Shown: positions 7,595 through 17,342 of the stretch, piece by piece | How positions within the stretch are numbered: position 1 is the stretch's first letter | Layout of the letters: every line of letters begins with the position of its first letter | Assembly (NCBI GenBank): GCA_023138975.1 | Contig: JAGLON010000020.1 | Location: 30,858-94,857, forward strand | DNA from: Candidatus Zixiibacteriota bacterium | Lineage (GTDB): Bacteria > Zixibacteria > MSB-5A5 > GN15 > JAAZOE01 | DNA: 64,000 nucleotides | Reading direction: 5' to 3' | Made by a program: the position numbers and the translations under genes | The notes under the pieces: model-generated | Told to the model about the DNA's origin: nothing | Seen by the model: the letters and a program-made list of their open reading frames with translations, nothing else | The model's database searches: none

Positions 7595-8194
7595 ATGAGT
7601 GAAGATAAACTGCATCCTGATGAAACCGCCGAAAAAAAGGCGGAAATAGAAATCGAAGACGGCGATTCTGAGGTGAAGGCCGAAGATTCCGAATCCTCGA
7701 ATCAAGAAACAGACGCCGCTCCAGTTGAGGAGGAACCTCGCGAATCGGAATCAGAGCGATATATGAGACTCGCCGCCGAGTTTGACAATTATAAGAAGCG
7801 TACGGCGCGTGAGTTTGGTGATATTATAAAAAGAGCGAATTTCCGGCTGTTACAATCATTAGTTGAAATCGCTGACAATTTTGAGCGCGCGATTGAGAGT
7901 AAAGAGGATGGAAATAATATAGAGGGATATAAAAAAGGGGTTGAACTTATTTATAGTCAATTGGCTGAGCTTCTGAAGAAAGAAAACATTTCTTCTATAG
8001 AGGCGGTTGGAAAAGCCTTTGATCCGAATCTGCATGAAGCGATGATGCAGCAGGAATCGGATGAGTATGATGAGGGAATCGTGATAATGGATGTTCAAAA
8101 AGGATATCAATTGGACGATAAAGTTCTTCGCCATGCCCGGGTAATTGTCAGTTCCGGAAAGAAAAAATCAGAAGATGAAAACAAATCAGAATAG
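7595..8194 (+). CDS. grpE: Nucleotide exchange factor GrpE
   Basis: GrpE releases ADP from DnaK. The 199-residue product has a very acidic, disordered start (residues 1-55), a long helix with RLAAEFDNYKKRTARE (coiled-coil dimer stalk) and the compact C-terminal beta domain with GKAFDPNLHEAMM and HARVIVS. GGAG lies upstream of ATG 7595. It sits 28 bases after hrcA and 21 before dnaK, which fits one transcript. The Lys/Glu-rich C-terminus is ordinary. Confidence 0.96.
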   Translation: MSEDKLHPDETAEKKAEIEIEDGDSEVKAEDSESSNQETDAAPVEEEPRESESERYMRLAAEFDNYKKRTAREFGDIIKRANFRLLQSLVEIADNFERAIESKEDGNNIEGYKKGVELIYSQLAELLKKENISSIEAVGKAFDPNLHEAMMQQESDEYDEGIVIMDVQKGYQLDDKVLRHARVIVSSGKKKSEDENKSE

Positions 8195-8215
8195 ATATAT
8201 GGAGGTTCATTAGAG

Positions 8216-10150
8216 ATGGGAAAAGTTATCGGTATTGATCTGGGTACGACCAATTCCTGTGTGGCGGTATTAGAAGGCGGCGACCCGGTCGTTATTCCCA
8301 ATGCTGAGGGCGGGCGAACAACTCCGTCGGTTGTTGCTTTTACGAAAAGCGGCGAGCGTTTAGTGGGAGCATCGGCCAAGCGCCAGGCTATAACTAATCC
8401 GGAAAACACGGTCTTTTCGATAAAGCGTTTTATGGGACGGCGTCATAGTGAAGTTGAAGCTGAAGAAAAGATTGTTCCCTATCAAGTCGTACAAAATGAA
8501 AGCGGCGATGTGCGCGTCAAAGTTGATGGCGGCGAGTTTGCACCTCCGGAGATATCCGCGATGATTTTGCAAAACCTGAAAAAGACCGCCGAAGAGTACC
8601 TCGGTACCGAAGTCACCCAGGCGGTGATTACCGTTCCCGCGTATTTCAATGACAGCCAGAGACAGGCAACAAAAGATGCCGGAAAGATTGCCGGCCTCGA
8701 AGTTCTGCGCATCATCAATGAACCGACAGCGGCCTCTCTGGCCTATGGACTTGACAAAAAAGAAAATCAGAAAATTGCGGTGTATGATTTGGGTGGCGGT
8801 ACTTTTGATATTTCTATCCTCGAGCTTGGTGAAGGAGTTTTTGAAGTTCGTTCAACCAACGGTGACGGGCATCTGGGCGGTGATGATTTTGATCAGAAAA
8901 TTATTAACTGGATGGCGGATGAGTTTAAGAAAGATAACGGAATAGATCTTCGTCAGGATAAAATGGCTTTACAGCGTCTCAAAGAGGCCGCTGAGAAGGC
9001 TAAAGTCGAGCTTTCGACGACGATGCAGACTAATATAAATTTGCCCTTTGTGACTGCTGATCAAGCCGGCCCCAAGCATCTTGATCTGATGCTTACCCGC
9101 GCCAAATTTGAGGCCCTTGCCGATGATTTAATAGAGCGGACAGTGCAGCCATGCCGGAAAGCTATCACTGATGCCGGATTGGCTCCGTCAGATATTGACG
9201 AAGTAATCCTGGTGGGAGGAATGACCCGGATGCCAAAAGTGCAGGAAACAGTTGAAAAGCTGTTTGGGCGTGCACCGAACCGTTCGGTTAACCCGGATGA
9301 AGTTGTTGCTATTGGAGCCGGGATTCAGGGTGGAGTTCTGGCTGGAGATTTAAAAGACGTCGTTTTACTTGATGTTACACCGCTGTCTCTTGGTATTGAG
9401 ACCCTCGGTGCAGTTTTAACTAAACTGATTGATCGCAATACAACTATCCCGACCCGTAAATCTCAGATTTTTTCAACCGCCTCGGATAACCAGCCGGCTG
9501 TGAACATTCATGTCCTGCAGGGCGAGCGTGAAATGGCTGTCGATAATAGAACTCTTGGCCGTTTTGATCTGGTTGGCATTCCTTCGGCGCCGCGCGGTTT
9601 GCCGCAAATTGAGGTATCTTTTGATATTGACGCCAATGGCATCGTAAAGGTTTCTGCCAAAGATCTCGGCACTGGTAAGGAGCAGAAGATTAAAATTGAG
9701 TCTTCCTCCGGATTATCGGGCGAAGAAATTGATAAAATGGTGAATGATGCCGAAGCCAATGCTGAGTCGGATAAGGCTAAGAAAGAGCTAATTCAGGCGC
9801 GTAATGAGGCCGACCAGGTAGTTTATTCAACTGAAAAGACTCTTAAAGAGCATGGCGACAAGGTTAGTGACGAGGAAAAGAAGAATATCGAAGAGGCTAT
9901 GGAGAAAGTGAAATCTTCATTAACATCCGAGGATGCCAAAACAATCAAAGATGCTATCGAGGAATTGACTCAAGCCTCACATAAGCTTGCGGCCGAAATG
10001 TATAAGGAAACTGGTGGCCAGCCAGGAGCCGAAGGTGATCCGCAGGCGGGGCCTCAGCCGGATATGGGTGGAGCACCGGAAGATCAGCCGGGTGATGATG
10101 GTGCTGTTGACGCCGATTTTGAAGTTGTTGACGATGACGAGAAGAAATAG
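8216..10150 (+). CDS. dnaK: Chaperone DnaK (Hsp70)
   Basis: The ATP-dependent Hsp70 chaperone acts with DnaJ and GrpE in the cytoplasm. At 644 residues it has normal length. The nucleotide-binding domain opens with [11 protein letters not shown] and contains [13 protein letters not shown] and VGGMTRMP. The interdomain linker [17 protein letters not shown] joins it to the substrate-binding domain. A helical lid and an acidic Gly/Pro-rich tail ending in [13 protein letters not shown] follow, the usual EEVD-like bacterial end. GGAGG lies 11 bases before the ATG. Confidence 0.98.
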   Translation: MGKVIGIDLGTTNSCVAVLEGGDPVVIPNAEGGRTTPSVVAFTKSGERLVGASAKRQAITNPENTVFSIKRFMGRRHSEVEAEEKIVPYQVVQNESGDVRVKVDGGEFAPPEISAMILQNLKKTAEEYLGTEVTQAVITVPAYFNDSQRQATKDAGKIAGLEVLRIINEPTAASLAYGLDKKENQKIAVYDLGGGTFDISILELGEGVFEVRSTNGDGHLGGDDFDQKIINWMADEFKKDNGIDLRQDKMALQRLKEAAEKAKVELSTTMQTNINLPFVTADQAGPKHLDLMLTRAKFEALADDLIERTVQPCRKAITDAGLAPSDIDEVILVGGMTRMPKVQETVEKLFGRAPNRSVNPDEVVAIGAGIQGGVLAGDLKDVVLLDVTPLSLGIETLGAVLTKLIDRNTTIPTRKSQIFSTASDNQPAVNIHVLQGEREMAVDNRTLGRFDLVGIPSAPRGLPQIEVSFDIDANGIVKVSAKDLGTGKEQKIKIESSSGLSGEEIDKMVNDAEANAESDKAKKELIQARNEADQVVYSTEKTLKEHGDKVSDEEKKNIEEAMEKVKSSLTSEDAKTIKDAIEELTQASHKLAAEMYKETGGQPGAEGDPQAGPQPDMGGAPEDQPGDDGAVDADFEVVDDDEKK

Positions 10151-10158
10151 CGGTCTAA

Positions 10159-11310
10159 ATGGATAAACGGGATTATTACGAAGTACTTGGGATAGATAAA
10201 TCCGCAGGCGAAGGCGAGGTTAAAAAGGCTTATCGTCAGAAGGCAATGAAGTTTCACCCGGATAGGAATCCGGGTGACTCTGAAGCCGAGTCTAAGTTCA
10301 AGGAAGCAACAGAAGCTTATGAGGTTTTGAAAGACCCTCAAAAGCGGCAAACTTATGATCAGTTTGGTCATGCCGGGTTAAGCCAAGGTGGTGGGTTTGG
10401 CGGAGGCGGTTTTGGCTTTGAGGGCTTTGATATGGCCGATGCCCTTAGATCCTTCATGCGTGATTTTGGGGGCGGATTCGGGTTTGAGGATATGTTTGGC
10501 GGCGGACGGCATCGTCCAAATAATCGCGGCCGTGATCAACAGGTCCGGATAAAACTGTCCCTTGAGGAAATCGCCAGCGGAGTTAAAAAGAAAATCAGGG
10601 TTAAGCAGTTGGTCAAATGCTCTGAGTGTAATGGCTATGGCAGCGCTCCCGGCAGCAGTAAGAATACTTGCCCGCAATGTAAGGGAGCTGGACAGGTACG
10701 GCGTATAACCCGCTCACTCTTTGGCCAAATGGTCAACGTGACCACTTGTGATATGTGCCGAGGGGCGGGCCAGATTATTGCGACTCCATGTCCGGTCTGT
10801 CACGGTGATGGCCGGATATCAGATCGTACTACGGTTAGTGTTGATATTCCCGCAGGTGTATCCGAAGGCAACTATATCCCGATTGAAGGGCGTGGTGAAG
10901 CCGGCCAACAGGGAGGTCCTCCGGGTGATCTGATTGTTGTCGTCGAGGAAAAAGATCATGATGATTTTACCCGTCAAGATAGTCATATCGTTTGCCAGGT
11001 ATCGGTTTCATTTTTAGTCGCCGCACTTGGCGGGACGATTGAGATTCCAGTTATCGGCGGTACGTCAACTCTTGATATTCCTTCCGGAACACAAACAGGG
11101 AAAGTGTTTAAACTGAGAGGTAAAGGAATTCCGTATTTACGGCGAAGCGGCCGAGGGGATCAGATGATACAAGTACAGGTTTGGACTCCGAAACGATTAA
11201 ATGAGAACGAGAAGAAAATTCTCCAGCAGCTTCAAAATTCAGATTCATTTAAACCGCCGAAATCGTCTAAATCATTCTTCTCCAAACTTCGTGAAACACT
11301 CGGAGTGTAG
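10159..11310 (+). CDS. dnaJ: Co-chaperone DnaJ (Hsp40, type I)
   Basis: DnaJ stimulates DnaK ATPase and delivers clients. The 383-residue product has a J-domain (residues 1-70) with HPD at 33-35, a Gly/Phe region, and a zinc-binding domain with all four modules (CSECNGYG, CPQCKGAG, CDMCRGAG, CPVCHGDG). The C-terminal client-binding beta domains contain GDLIVVVEEKDH. The Gly/Phe region carries an insert like DALRSFMRDFGGGFG, as in several FCB and spirochaete proteins. It starts 9 bases after dnaK without a strong ribosome site, suggesting translational coupling. Confidence 0.97.
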   Translation: MDKRDYYEVLGIDKSAGEGEVKKAYRQKAMKFHPDRNPGDSEAESKFKEATEAYEVLKDPQKRQTYDQFGHAGLSQGGGFGGGGFGFEGFDMADALRSFMRDFGGGFGFEDMFGGGRHRPNNRGRDQQVRIKLSLEEIASGVKKKIRVKQLVKCSECNGYGSAPGSSKNTCPQCKGAGQVRRITRSLFGQMVNVTTCDMCRGAGQIIATPCPVCHGDGRISDRTTVSVDIPAGVSEGNYIPIEGRGEAGQQGGPPGDLIVVVEEKDHDDFTRQDSHIVCQVSVSFLVAALGGTIEIPVIGGTSTLDIPSGTQTGKVFKLRGKGIPYLRRSGRGDQMIQVQVWTPKRLNENEKKILQQLQNSDSFKPPKSSKSFFSKLRETLGV

Positions 11311-11321
11311 AAAGAAGGAGT

Positions 11322-12191
11322 ATGGGAGTCGAATCATATATAGAAGTCAGTATTGCCGTTAAGGAATCAGACGTTGATGCCGTTTCGAATTATATTATAG
11401 AGAACATCGCTACCGGATTACTTCTTGAGGATGAAGAGGGAAACTCTCACATTGTTATCAAGTTTTATGTCTCGGCTGAGGTTTCTATTGATGAAAAGCT
11501 GAGTCGGCTAAAGACTTACTTAAGCGAGATCAATTCTGCTTATGATGATATTATAGTAAAAGTCAAGGATATAAAGGATCTTGACTGGCTGGAATTGTAT
11601 CAGAAATCAGTGCAGCCGATTGAAATAGGAAATAATATCATCATCAAACCGCCCTGGTGCGAAGATAGTTTTCCGGGCAAGACGGTAATTACTATTGAGC
11701 CGAAAATGGCGTTCGGAACCGGTAAGCACGAGACGACCCGGAGCTGTCTGGCGGAGCTTGAAACGGTAAAACTTTCTAAAAAAACTATATTTGATCTCGG
11801 ATGCGGTTCTGGTATATTAGGTATATATGCAGCCCTAAAAGGTGCGGATCTAATAGTCGGATACGATACTGATCCACTGGCGATTGAAAACAGTGTTGAG
11901 AATTTCGATATTAATTCCGTCGGTAGTACCTGTCAGGTATTTTTGGGCTCGATAGATGATGTTAAAGACAATACAAAATATGATATTGTAATTGCCAATA
12001 TTATAAAAAAAGTGATCGTTCCGATTGTTGGAAAGTTAAAATCACGAGTTAAAACAGGGGGTATTATTATCTTGTCAGGATTGTTAAAACAGGATGGCTC
12101 CGATGTTGAAGAGGCTTTAATGAAAGAAAATCTAACCAACTTTTCAATTCGCCGCGACGGCGAATGGATAACTTACCGGGTTCAATTATGA
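11322..12191 (+). CDS. prmA: Ribosomal protein L11 methyltransferase
   Basis: PrmA trimethylates L11 using S-adenosylmethionine. The 289-residue product has the N-terminal L11-recognition domain, the signature FGTGKHETT (residues 131-139) and the SAM-binding DLGCGSG (158-164). An NIIKKVI motif follows near residues 225-231, where the family usually has an N-I-L/I-A motif. It lies 11 bases after dnaJ behind AAGGAG. The order hrcA-grpE-dnaK-dnaJ-prmA-rsmE is also found in Bacillus, so the linkage is ancient. It overlaps rsmE by four bases (ATGA). Confidence 0.93.
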   Translation: MGVESYIEVSIAVKESDVDAVSNYIIENIATGLLLEDEEGNSHIVIKFYVSAEVSIDEKLSRLKTYLSEINSAYDDIIVKVKDIKDLDWLELYQKSVQPIEIGNNIIIKPPWCEDSFPGKTVITIEPKMAFGTGKHETTRSCLAELETVKLSKKTIFDLGCGSGILGIYAALKGADLIVGYDTDPLAIENSVENFDINSVGSTCQVFLGSIDDVKDNTKYDIVIANIIKKVIVPIVGKLKSRVKTGGIIILSGLLKQDGSDVEEALMKENLTNFSIRRDGEWITYRVQL

Positions 12192-12931
12192 CTCAGACAT
12201 TTATATACGATTCGGCTGATCTAAAAAAAGACAAGGTTGCAATATGTGGTGCGGAAGCAAAACATATGGCCTCGGTCTTGCGCATTAATCCCGGCGAAGT
12301 CGTTCGACTGATAGACGGTGCGGGGAAGGCCTTAATTTGTGAGGTCGTTAAAATAGTATCCAAACAGGTTGATTGCCGGGTTATTAAATCATTAAAAAAC
12401 AGCGGTGAACCTTCTTTTCAGTTGACCTTGGCCTGCGGAATATCGAGTTCCGGGAAATTTGATTTGATTTTAGAAAAGGGTACTGAAATCGGGGTTATTC
12501 GTTTTATACCATTAATTACTGAAAAAGGCATTGTCCGATTAGGTGGTGATGACGCGATTAAAACGAAGATGCAGCGCTGGCAGCGAGTAATACTTGCGGC
12601 GACCAAGCAATCTGGACGTTCGGTTTTTCCTGATATTACACGCCCTTTGAGTTATAGTAGTTTTATCAATGGTATATCGCCTGAAAGTGCCTTACTATTT
12701 CATCCGGGTAGGGAAAATGATAATATCTTTAATCGCTTCAAGAAAATTGATAATAACCGCTTAACAGTTATTACCGGATCTGAATCTGGTTTTTCAAATC
12801 AGGAAATAGAAACTGCTGTAGAACGGGGAATTCCTACCGTCAGTTTAGGGAACAGGATACTCCGGGCCGAGACAGCCGCGGTTGTTTTTTCATCTATGGC
12901 GATATATTTTTGCGATTCGGTCAAAGCTTAA
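12188..12931 (+). CDS. rsmE: 16S rRNA (uracil1498-N3)-methyltransferase
   Basis: RsmE methylates U1498 of 16S rRNA in the 30S subunit. The 247-residue product has the N-terminal PUA-like part (AKHMASVLRINPGE) and a C-terminal SPOUT knot with EKGTEIGV, ATKQSGR and LGNRILRAETAA. The usual GPEGG of the knot is GSESG here, a mild departure in the SAM-binding loop. The start ATG at 12188 overlaps the prmA stop in an ATGA junction; a longer frame from 12164 would run inside prmA. Confidence 0.93.
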   Translation: MTQTFIYDSADLKKDKVAICGAEAKHMASVLRINPGEVVRLIDGAGKALICEVVKIVSKQVDCRVIKSLKNSGEPSFQLTLACGISSSGKFDLILEKGTEIGVIRFIPLITEKGIVRLGGDDAIKTKMQRWQRVILAATKQSGRSVFPDITRPLSYSSFINGISPESALLFHPGRENDNIFNRFKKIDNNRLTVITGSESGFSNQEIETAVERGIPTVSLGNRILRAETAAVVFSSMAIYFCDSVKA

Positions 12932-12955
12932 TCAGTAATTACCGATAATAAAAAT

Positions 12956-13741
12956 ATGCAGGAATATATTTTTTGGTATATATTGATTGGGCTTCTTGGG
13001 TTGGCTATAGGTTCATTTCTAAATGTCCTAATTTACCGTTTGCCTCGGAAAAAAGCGATTGTCATGGAGCGGTCAGCTTGCCCAAATTGCCGTATGGCAA
13101 TTCCATTTTATCATAACATTCCCATTATTTCTTATTTGATACTTCTGGGACGATGCAGTGTTTGCCGTCATCCGATATCACCAAGGTATCCGATGGTCGA
13201 AATACTAAATGCAGGATTCTATCTCTTGTTTTATCACCTTGACGGTCTTACGCTTCAACTTGGAGCTCATTGTTTTCTGACATCAGCATTAATAGCAATA
13301 TTCTTTATCGACCTGGATTTTCAAATTATTCCTGATAAGATAACCTTACCGGGTATTGTCGTCGGTTTTGTGAGTTCCATATTTGTTTCACCTCCGGGAA
13401 TACTTAATTCAGTTATAGGGTTTTTAGTTGGCGGTTTGTCATTGCTCGCAATAGCTTACCTGGGTGAATGGCTCTTCAAAAAAGAAGCCATGGGCGGTGG
13501 CGATATTAAAATGGCAGCGATGATGGGAGCCTTTGTCGGCTGGCAGAAAATTCTGTTGATATTTTTCGGTGGTGCCTTAATCGGAATGGTAGTCTCTATC
13601 GTGTGGATGGGTTTATCCAAGCGAGTCAGGAAAGAACGGATGATACCGTTTGGACCATTTTTAGCCATGGCAGCGATTGTTGTTGTATTGTTTGGCGAGC
13701 AGATAATCAATTATTACATTGAACACATATTGCTGTCTTAG
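12956..13741 (+). CDS. pilD: Prepilin peptidase / N-methyltransferase
   Basis: This inner-membrane aspartyl protease cleaves type IV prepilins after Gly and methylates the new N-terminus. The 261-residue product has several membrane helices. A cytoplasmic zinc loop carries two Cys pairs (C42, C45, C67, C70), and the catalytic aspartates are D119 (FIDLD) and D183 (GGGDIKM). It lies 24 bases after rsmE, so it seems to be the last gene of the heat-shock operon, while the pilus operon it serves is at 40521-48379. Its stop overlaps the stop of the convergent gene by four bases. Confidence 0.94.
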   Translation: MQEYIFWYILIGLLGLAIGSFLNVLIYRLPRKKAIVMERSACPNCRMAIPFYHNIPIISYLILLGRCSVCRHPISPRYPMVEILNAGFYLLFYHLDGLTLQLGAHCFLTSALIAIFFIDLDFQIIPDKITLPGIVVGFVSSIFVSPPGILNSVIGFLVGGLSLLAIAYLGEWLFKKEAMGGGDIKMAAMMGAFVGWQKILLIFFGGALIGMVVSIVWMGLSKRVRKERMIPFGPFLAMAAIVVVLFGEQIINYYIEHILLS

Positions 13742-14193
13742 GTCTTTCTCTTAAAAAATGATAAAACTTCATTCGAGAAAAATAAAAACCAGAGCAGCAA
13801 CGGTAGGGTGTCATTAATTATAAACATTGGAAAAATGAAAATATATGCGGTTTCAGAATTCGAGTAAACTGAATACACCTTGGAGACTGCAATTATTAAA
13901 GTAAAGTGAACGACCATTAAAATTCCCAGTCCATATCCTAAGCGAGTGAGTTTCTTTTTCCATGACGTATTTGGTATTGACAGGCAGAGAGCAATATAGG
14001 GAATAAGGTTCGTGAAATGTTCAAGCACAAAATTCAAACCGGATTTATGGATACCAAGTGTTTTAAACATAAATATCGCAGCGGGTTTGAATAATAGTGC
14101 ATACTGAACCTGGGCGCCGTTTATCCAAATAATCGTAAGTAGTATTGAAATACCCAGTAGGCTAAGTAAAAATACTGCCAGCTTTTTTATCAC
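13738..14193 (-). CDS. Exosortase-associated multi-pass membrane protein
   Basis: This 151-residue, very hydrophobic protein has about four membrane segments (near residues 5-25, 57-75, 88-108 and 120-142). There is no enzymatic motif, no cysteine pair and no lipobox. Its start lies 32 bases inside the end of the exosortase-family gene, so the two are translated together. Small membrane partners of this sort are known beside several exosortase classes, for example those near XrtH. Function is unknown; help in substrate handling is inference. It is the 3' gene of the pair and converges on pilD. Confidence 0.65.
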   Translation of the reverse strand: MIKKLAVFLLSLLGISILLTIIWINGAQVQYALLFKPAAIFMFKTLGIHKSGLNFVLEHFTNLIPYIALCLSIPNTSWKKKLTRLGYGLGILMVVHFTLIIAVSKVYSVYSNSETAYIFIFPMFIINDTLPLLLWFLFFSNEVLSFFKRKT

Positions 14194-14770
14194 GATTCAC
14201 CACCAATAGTATCCAAAGCACCCACACTGTTGTAATCATCAGAATAAGTGTCGCTTGCCAAAAAAAGAGGTGCATGAACTTAAAGAGATTATGGTAATAG
14301 GCTCCGACTACTGTCAAGAAGACAATTCTTAAGATGTTAAATAAATAGAGTATAGGGATGCCTGTAAAAGCTCCGATGGCTTTTGATTTCCAACTGGTCG
14401 GATAGGCTAAAAGGGCGGCCAAAAATATCAGCATTTCCATAATGCCGGTACATTCCTCAATTATCTCAACAGTAAATCCATAGATAGTCACAAAGCGGCC
14501 ATTTTGAGTCACATCATTTGAAAATGCTGCCAGGATCCCTCCGCATACAGACGCTGTAAATTTCATAAATGACAGAATCTCATTGTTAAGCCATACTGAA
14601 GCAAACGGATAGATAACAGAGCCGAGAAGCAGCAAACCGAGAAACAGTCCAATAAACTGATAAAGACGTTTTTTTCCCGCTTGTGAAGTAGTCTGAGAGG
14701 CTGTGTTTGTGTGTTTCGATTTTGAGGGTTCACTTGTTGGCGCGGATTTATTCTTTTTTGGTTTAGCCAT
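14162..14770 (-). CDS. Exosortase/archaeosortase-family transpeptidase
   Basis: Exosortases are membrane cysteine enzymes that cut and attach proteins with a C-terminal sorting signal. The 202-residue product has a basic, hydrophilic first 33 residues, then about five membrane helices. The family triad is complete: Cys107 in EECTG, Arg148 in FNILR and His167 in FMHLFF. It is short for an EpsH-type enzyme and closer in size to single-domain types such as XrtH. I place the start at 14770 (MAKPKK); an ATG at 14788 is equally possible because neither has a good ribosome site. No protein in the window ends with a recognisable PEP-CTERM-like tail. Confidence 0.85.
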   Translation of the reverse strand: MAKPKKNKSAPTSEPSKSKHTNTASQTTSQAGKKRLYQFIGLFLGLLLLGSVIYPFASVWLNNEILSFMKFTASVCGGILAAFSNDVTQNGRFVTIYGFTVEIIEECTGIMEMLIFLAALLAYPTSWKSKAIGAFTGIPILYLFNILRIVFLTVVGAYYHNLFKFMHLFFWQATLILMITTVWVLWILLVVNRDKKAGSIFT

Positions 14771-14864
14771 GATACCATAACCATACAATGAGACAATAGT
14801 TTTTCCAATGACTTTTTAGAACATTGTCTGTCAATCAATAGTATAAAATGCCGAATTAAGGAAT

Positions 14865-16715
14865 ATGCGCACGGTTTTAAATCAATATGAAGCAGAAATA
14901 CGCTTGGGTTTATTGGTAATAGTAGTACTCTTACTATTACTTAATTTTGGAACAATATACATATTTTATAACGGTATGCAGCAAGTCAGCGAGGGTCTTG
15001 ATAAAGATATCCTGTCCGCATTGCAAAACAGTACTATGTTCCTGCAGAAAAACCAAATTTCCAAAATTCCGGAAGATCAAGTTCATATTATACGGCAGAG
15101 ATACAATGTTGAATTTATAGCAGCTAGTAGTTTTACAACTCATAATGAACCTGAAATATTACAATCGATAAACGCAATTGCATATAAGGAAAGTCTTTTT
15201 TCTGAGTTATCCCAAAAACAAGTAAATCGCTTATTAGAAGGTGATAAGCTTCTCCTGGGAGGAACCAAACCTGGTGACCGTACCGGTATTCAAATTACCC
15301 GGGTTATTCCTGGACAGTACTTATGTATAACAGCGAAAGCATATTCTCAGGTATTAGCTTTTTTCTTAAATGCATCAAAAATAGTGCTATATATGGCGAT
15401 AGGAATCGTGATTCTTATCATTCCACTTACTATCGGGTTACCAAGAATTATCTTAAAACCATTTAAAAAGATGAAGGAAACCGCGGAAAATGCCGGACAG
15501 GAAATAAATGCTGATGCCGGAGATGAAGTCGCCCAAATAATAGAGTCTTATGAGGGTAATATTCGAGCATTAAGGCGTAAGGAAGAGGAGCTGACCAGGC
15601 TATATTCCGAATCCACCAGCAAAGCGCGTCAGCTTGAAAAACTAAATAAGTATATCATGCAGTCAATTCCATCGGGCGTTATTCATATTGATCTTGACGG
15701 TAAAGTAATTGAATATAATCGTGCCGCCGGGGAAATACTTGGCTATGATTCTGACCTTGTTATGGGCAAACATTATTTAACTGCTTTTCCCGAAGATGAT
15801 GAAATTATCCGTCTTATAGATGCCGGCTTGATTAGAGGTGAAACGATATCGCATCGTGAAGTCGAGTTTACTAAAGATAATCAACAACAATATCTGGGTG
15901 TTGTCAGTGCGCGCATTTATGATGATTCCGGTAGCGATATTGGGGTCGCTTTACTCTTTACCAATGACACCGAGGTTAAACAGCTTCAATCAGAAATCGA
16001 AACAAATAGAAGATTAGCTACTCTGGGCGAAATGACTGGTGGGTTGGCACATCAATTGCGAAATTCTTTGGCCGCAATTTCCGGATTTTCTCAGCTACTG
16101 GTAAAAAAGGCAGACTCTGATTCGTTTCTTGGCGATATTGCATTGTCTATTTATGATGAAACTAAAACCTCCGGTGAAATGGTTAGAAGGTTTCTTAATT
16201 TTGCAAAACCACTCAGTCTTACACAGGAAACTCTTGACCTGAACGAGCTAGTACGCGAGTGTATCGCAAAGGTTTCCGGTATCGCCAATGGCAACAGTAT
16301 CGAGATTATGGGCCCAGAAGAATGCCCTGAAATTATTATTACAGGAGACTCTCTTTTGTTAAAAGAAGCAATCGGGAATATAATCGATAATGCTTTTCAG
16401 GCAATTGAGTCAAATGGAAGAATTGAAATTGCGGTCAGCGAATATGAATCGAGGGCGCACATTATCATATGTGATAACGGTACGGGTATAGACGAGTCGA
16501 TTAAAAATGACATATTTACTCCCTTCGTATCATCGAGACCGTCCGGAACTGGGCTTGGTCTGGCTCTGACTCATAAGATTATAACCTTGCACGGAGGAAA
16601 CATCTCTTATAATAACCGGGTGGAAGGCGGCACGATATTTCGTGTCGCTTTGCCGTCACTGGAAAAGAACAATTATCATGGCCCAACGGCTGCAATTACT
16701 GCTAAAAATATGTAG
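14865..16715 (+). CDS. Membrane sensor histidine kinase with PAS domain
   Basis: The 616-residue product has a first membrane helix (about 13-35), an extracytoplasmic sensor (36-169), a second helix (170-192), a HAMP-like linker with coiled coil (193-260) and a PAS domain (262-375). A HisKA domain with phospho-acceptor His396 (LAHQLRN) follows, then a complete HATPase with N-box N505/N509, DNGTGI and GTGLGLAL. The HisKA style (LATLGEMTGGLAHQLRNSL) is like the NtrB/ZraS/AtoS group that usually phosphorylates sigma-54 activators. No such response regulator is adjacent, so it is an orphan kinase here. It is divergent from the exosortase pair. Confidence 0.9.
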   Translation: MRTVLNQYEAEIRLGLLVIVVLLLLLNFGTIYIFYNGMQQVSEGLDKDILSALQNSTMFLQKNQISKIPEDQVHIIRQRYNVEFIAASSFTTHNEPEILQSINAIAYKESLFSELSQKQVNRLLEGDKLLLGGTKPGDRTGIQITRVIPGQYLCITAKAYSQVLAFFLNASKIVLYMAIGIVILIIPLTIGLPRIILKPFKKMKETAENAGQEINADAGDEVAQIIESYEGNIRALRRKEEELTRLYSESTSKARQLEKLNKYIMQSIPSGVIHIDLDGKVIEYNRAAGEILGYDSDLVMGKHYLTAFPEDDEIIRLIDAGLIRGETISHREVEFTKDNQQQYLGVVSARIYDDSGSDIGVALLFTNDTEVKQLQSEIETNRRLATLGEMTGGLAHQLRNSLAAISGFSQLLVKKADSDSFLGDIALSIYDETKTSGEMVRRFLNFAKPLSLTQETLDLNELVRECIAKVSGIANGNSIEIMGPEECPEIIITGDSLLLKEAIGNIIDNAFQAIESNGRIEIAVSEYESRAHIIICDNGTGIDESIKNDIFTPFVSSRPSGTGLGLALTHKIITLHGGNISYNNRVEGGTIFRVALPSLEKNNYHGPTAAITAKNM

Positions 16716-16781
16716 CGGCCTGCGCAATATCTGTTATATTAGCCTCACTTAAGATGAAATTATACTTCCAATGGAGGAACA

Positions 16782-17342
16782 ATGATTACTGCGGCTGATT
16801 TTAGAAAAGGAATGCGGGTTTTAATTGACGGTGAGCCTTATATTGTCGTTGATTTTTCTAATGCCAAAATGGGACGAGGCCGTCCGCATACTAAAGCCAA
16901 GCTAAAACACCTGATAACCGGATCAGTATTTGAAAAGTCGTATCTTTCCAATGAGTCGTTCAAATTACCTGATCTTGAAAATAGAAAAATGCAGTATCTA
17001 TACAATGATCCCGACGGGTATAACTTTATGGATTCAGAGACATTTGAACAGACTTTTCTCACAGAAGAAAACCTGGGCGATAGCAGGTTTTATCTTATGG
17101 AAAATCATGAATACTCGATTATGTTTTTTGAAGGTAGAGCGATATCTCTGGACTTGCCTGCCTCGGTAGTTTTAGAAGTTACTGATGCCGAACCGGCCGT
17201 TAAAGGGGATACTGTATCCAATATTCAAAAAGGCGCGACTCTGGAGACCGGGTTAAAGGTTAAAGTTCCCTTATTTGTTAAAGTCGGCAATAAAATTAAA
17301 GTTGATACTCGCACCGGCGCATATATTGAGCGGTCGAATTAA
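16782..17342 (+). CDS. efp: Translation elongation factor P
   Basis: EF-P relieves ribosome stalling at proline runs. The 186-residue product has the three usual beta domains and starts ITAADFRKG behind a GGAGG site. The tip loop, which in many bacteria holds a modified Lys34, reads AKMGRGRPH, with Arg32 at the tip. Arg is the residue rhamnosylated by EarP in some proteobacteria, but no earP, epmA or ymfI-like gene is nearby, so the modification state is unknown. The stop overlaps the next start by one base (TAATG). Confidence 0.95.
   Translation: MITAADFRKGMRVLIDGEPYIVVDFSNAKMGRGRPHTKAKLKHLITGSVFEKSYLSNESFKLPDLENRKMQYLYNDPDGYNFMDSETFEQTFLTEENLGDSRFYLMENHEYSIMFFEGRAISLDLPASVVLEVTDAEPAVKGDTVSNIQKGATLETGLKVKVPLFVKVGNKIKVDTRTGAYIERSN

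Noticed and set aside
8107..9759. Several antisense frames across dnaK
   Set aside because: Antisense frames are expected opposite strongly biased codons of a conserved gene.
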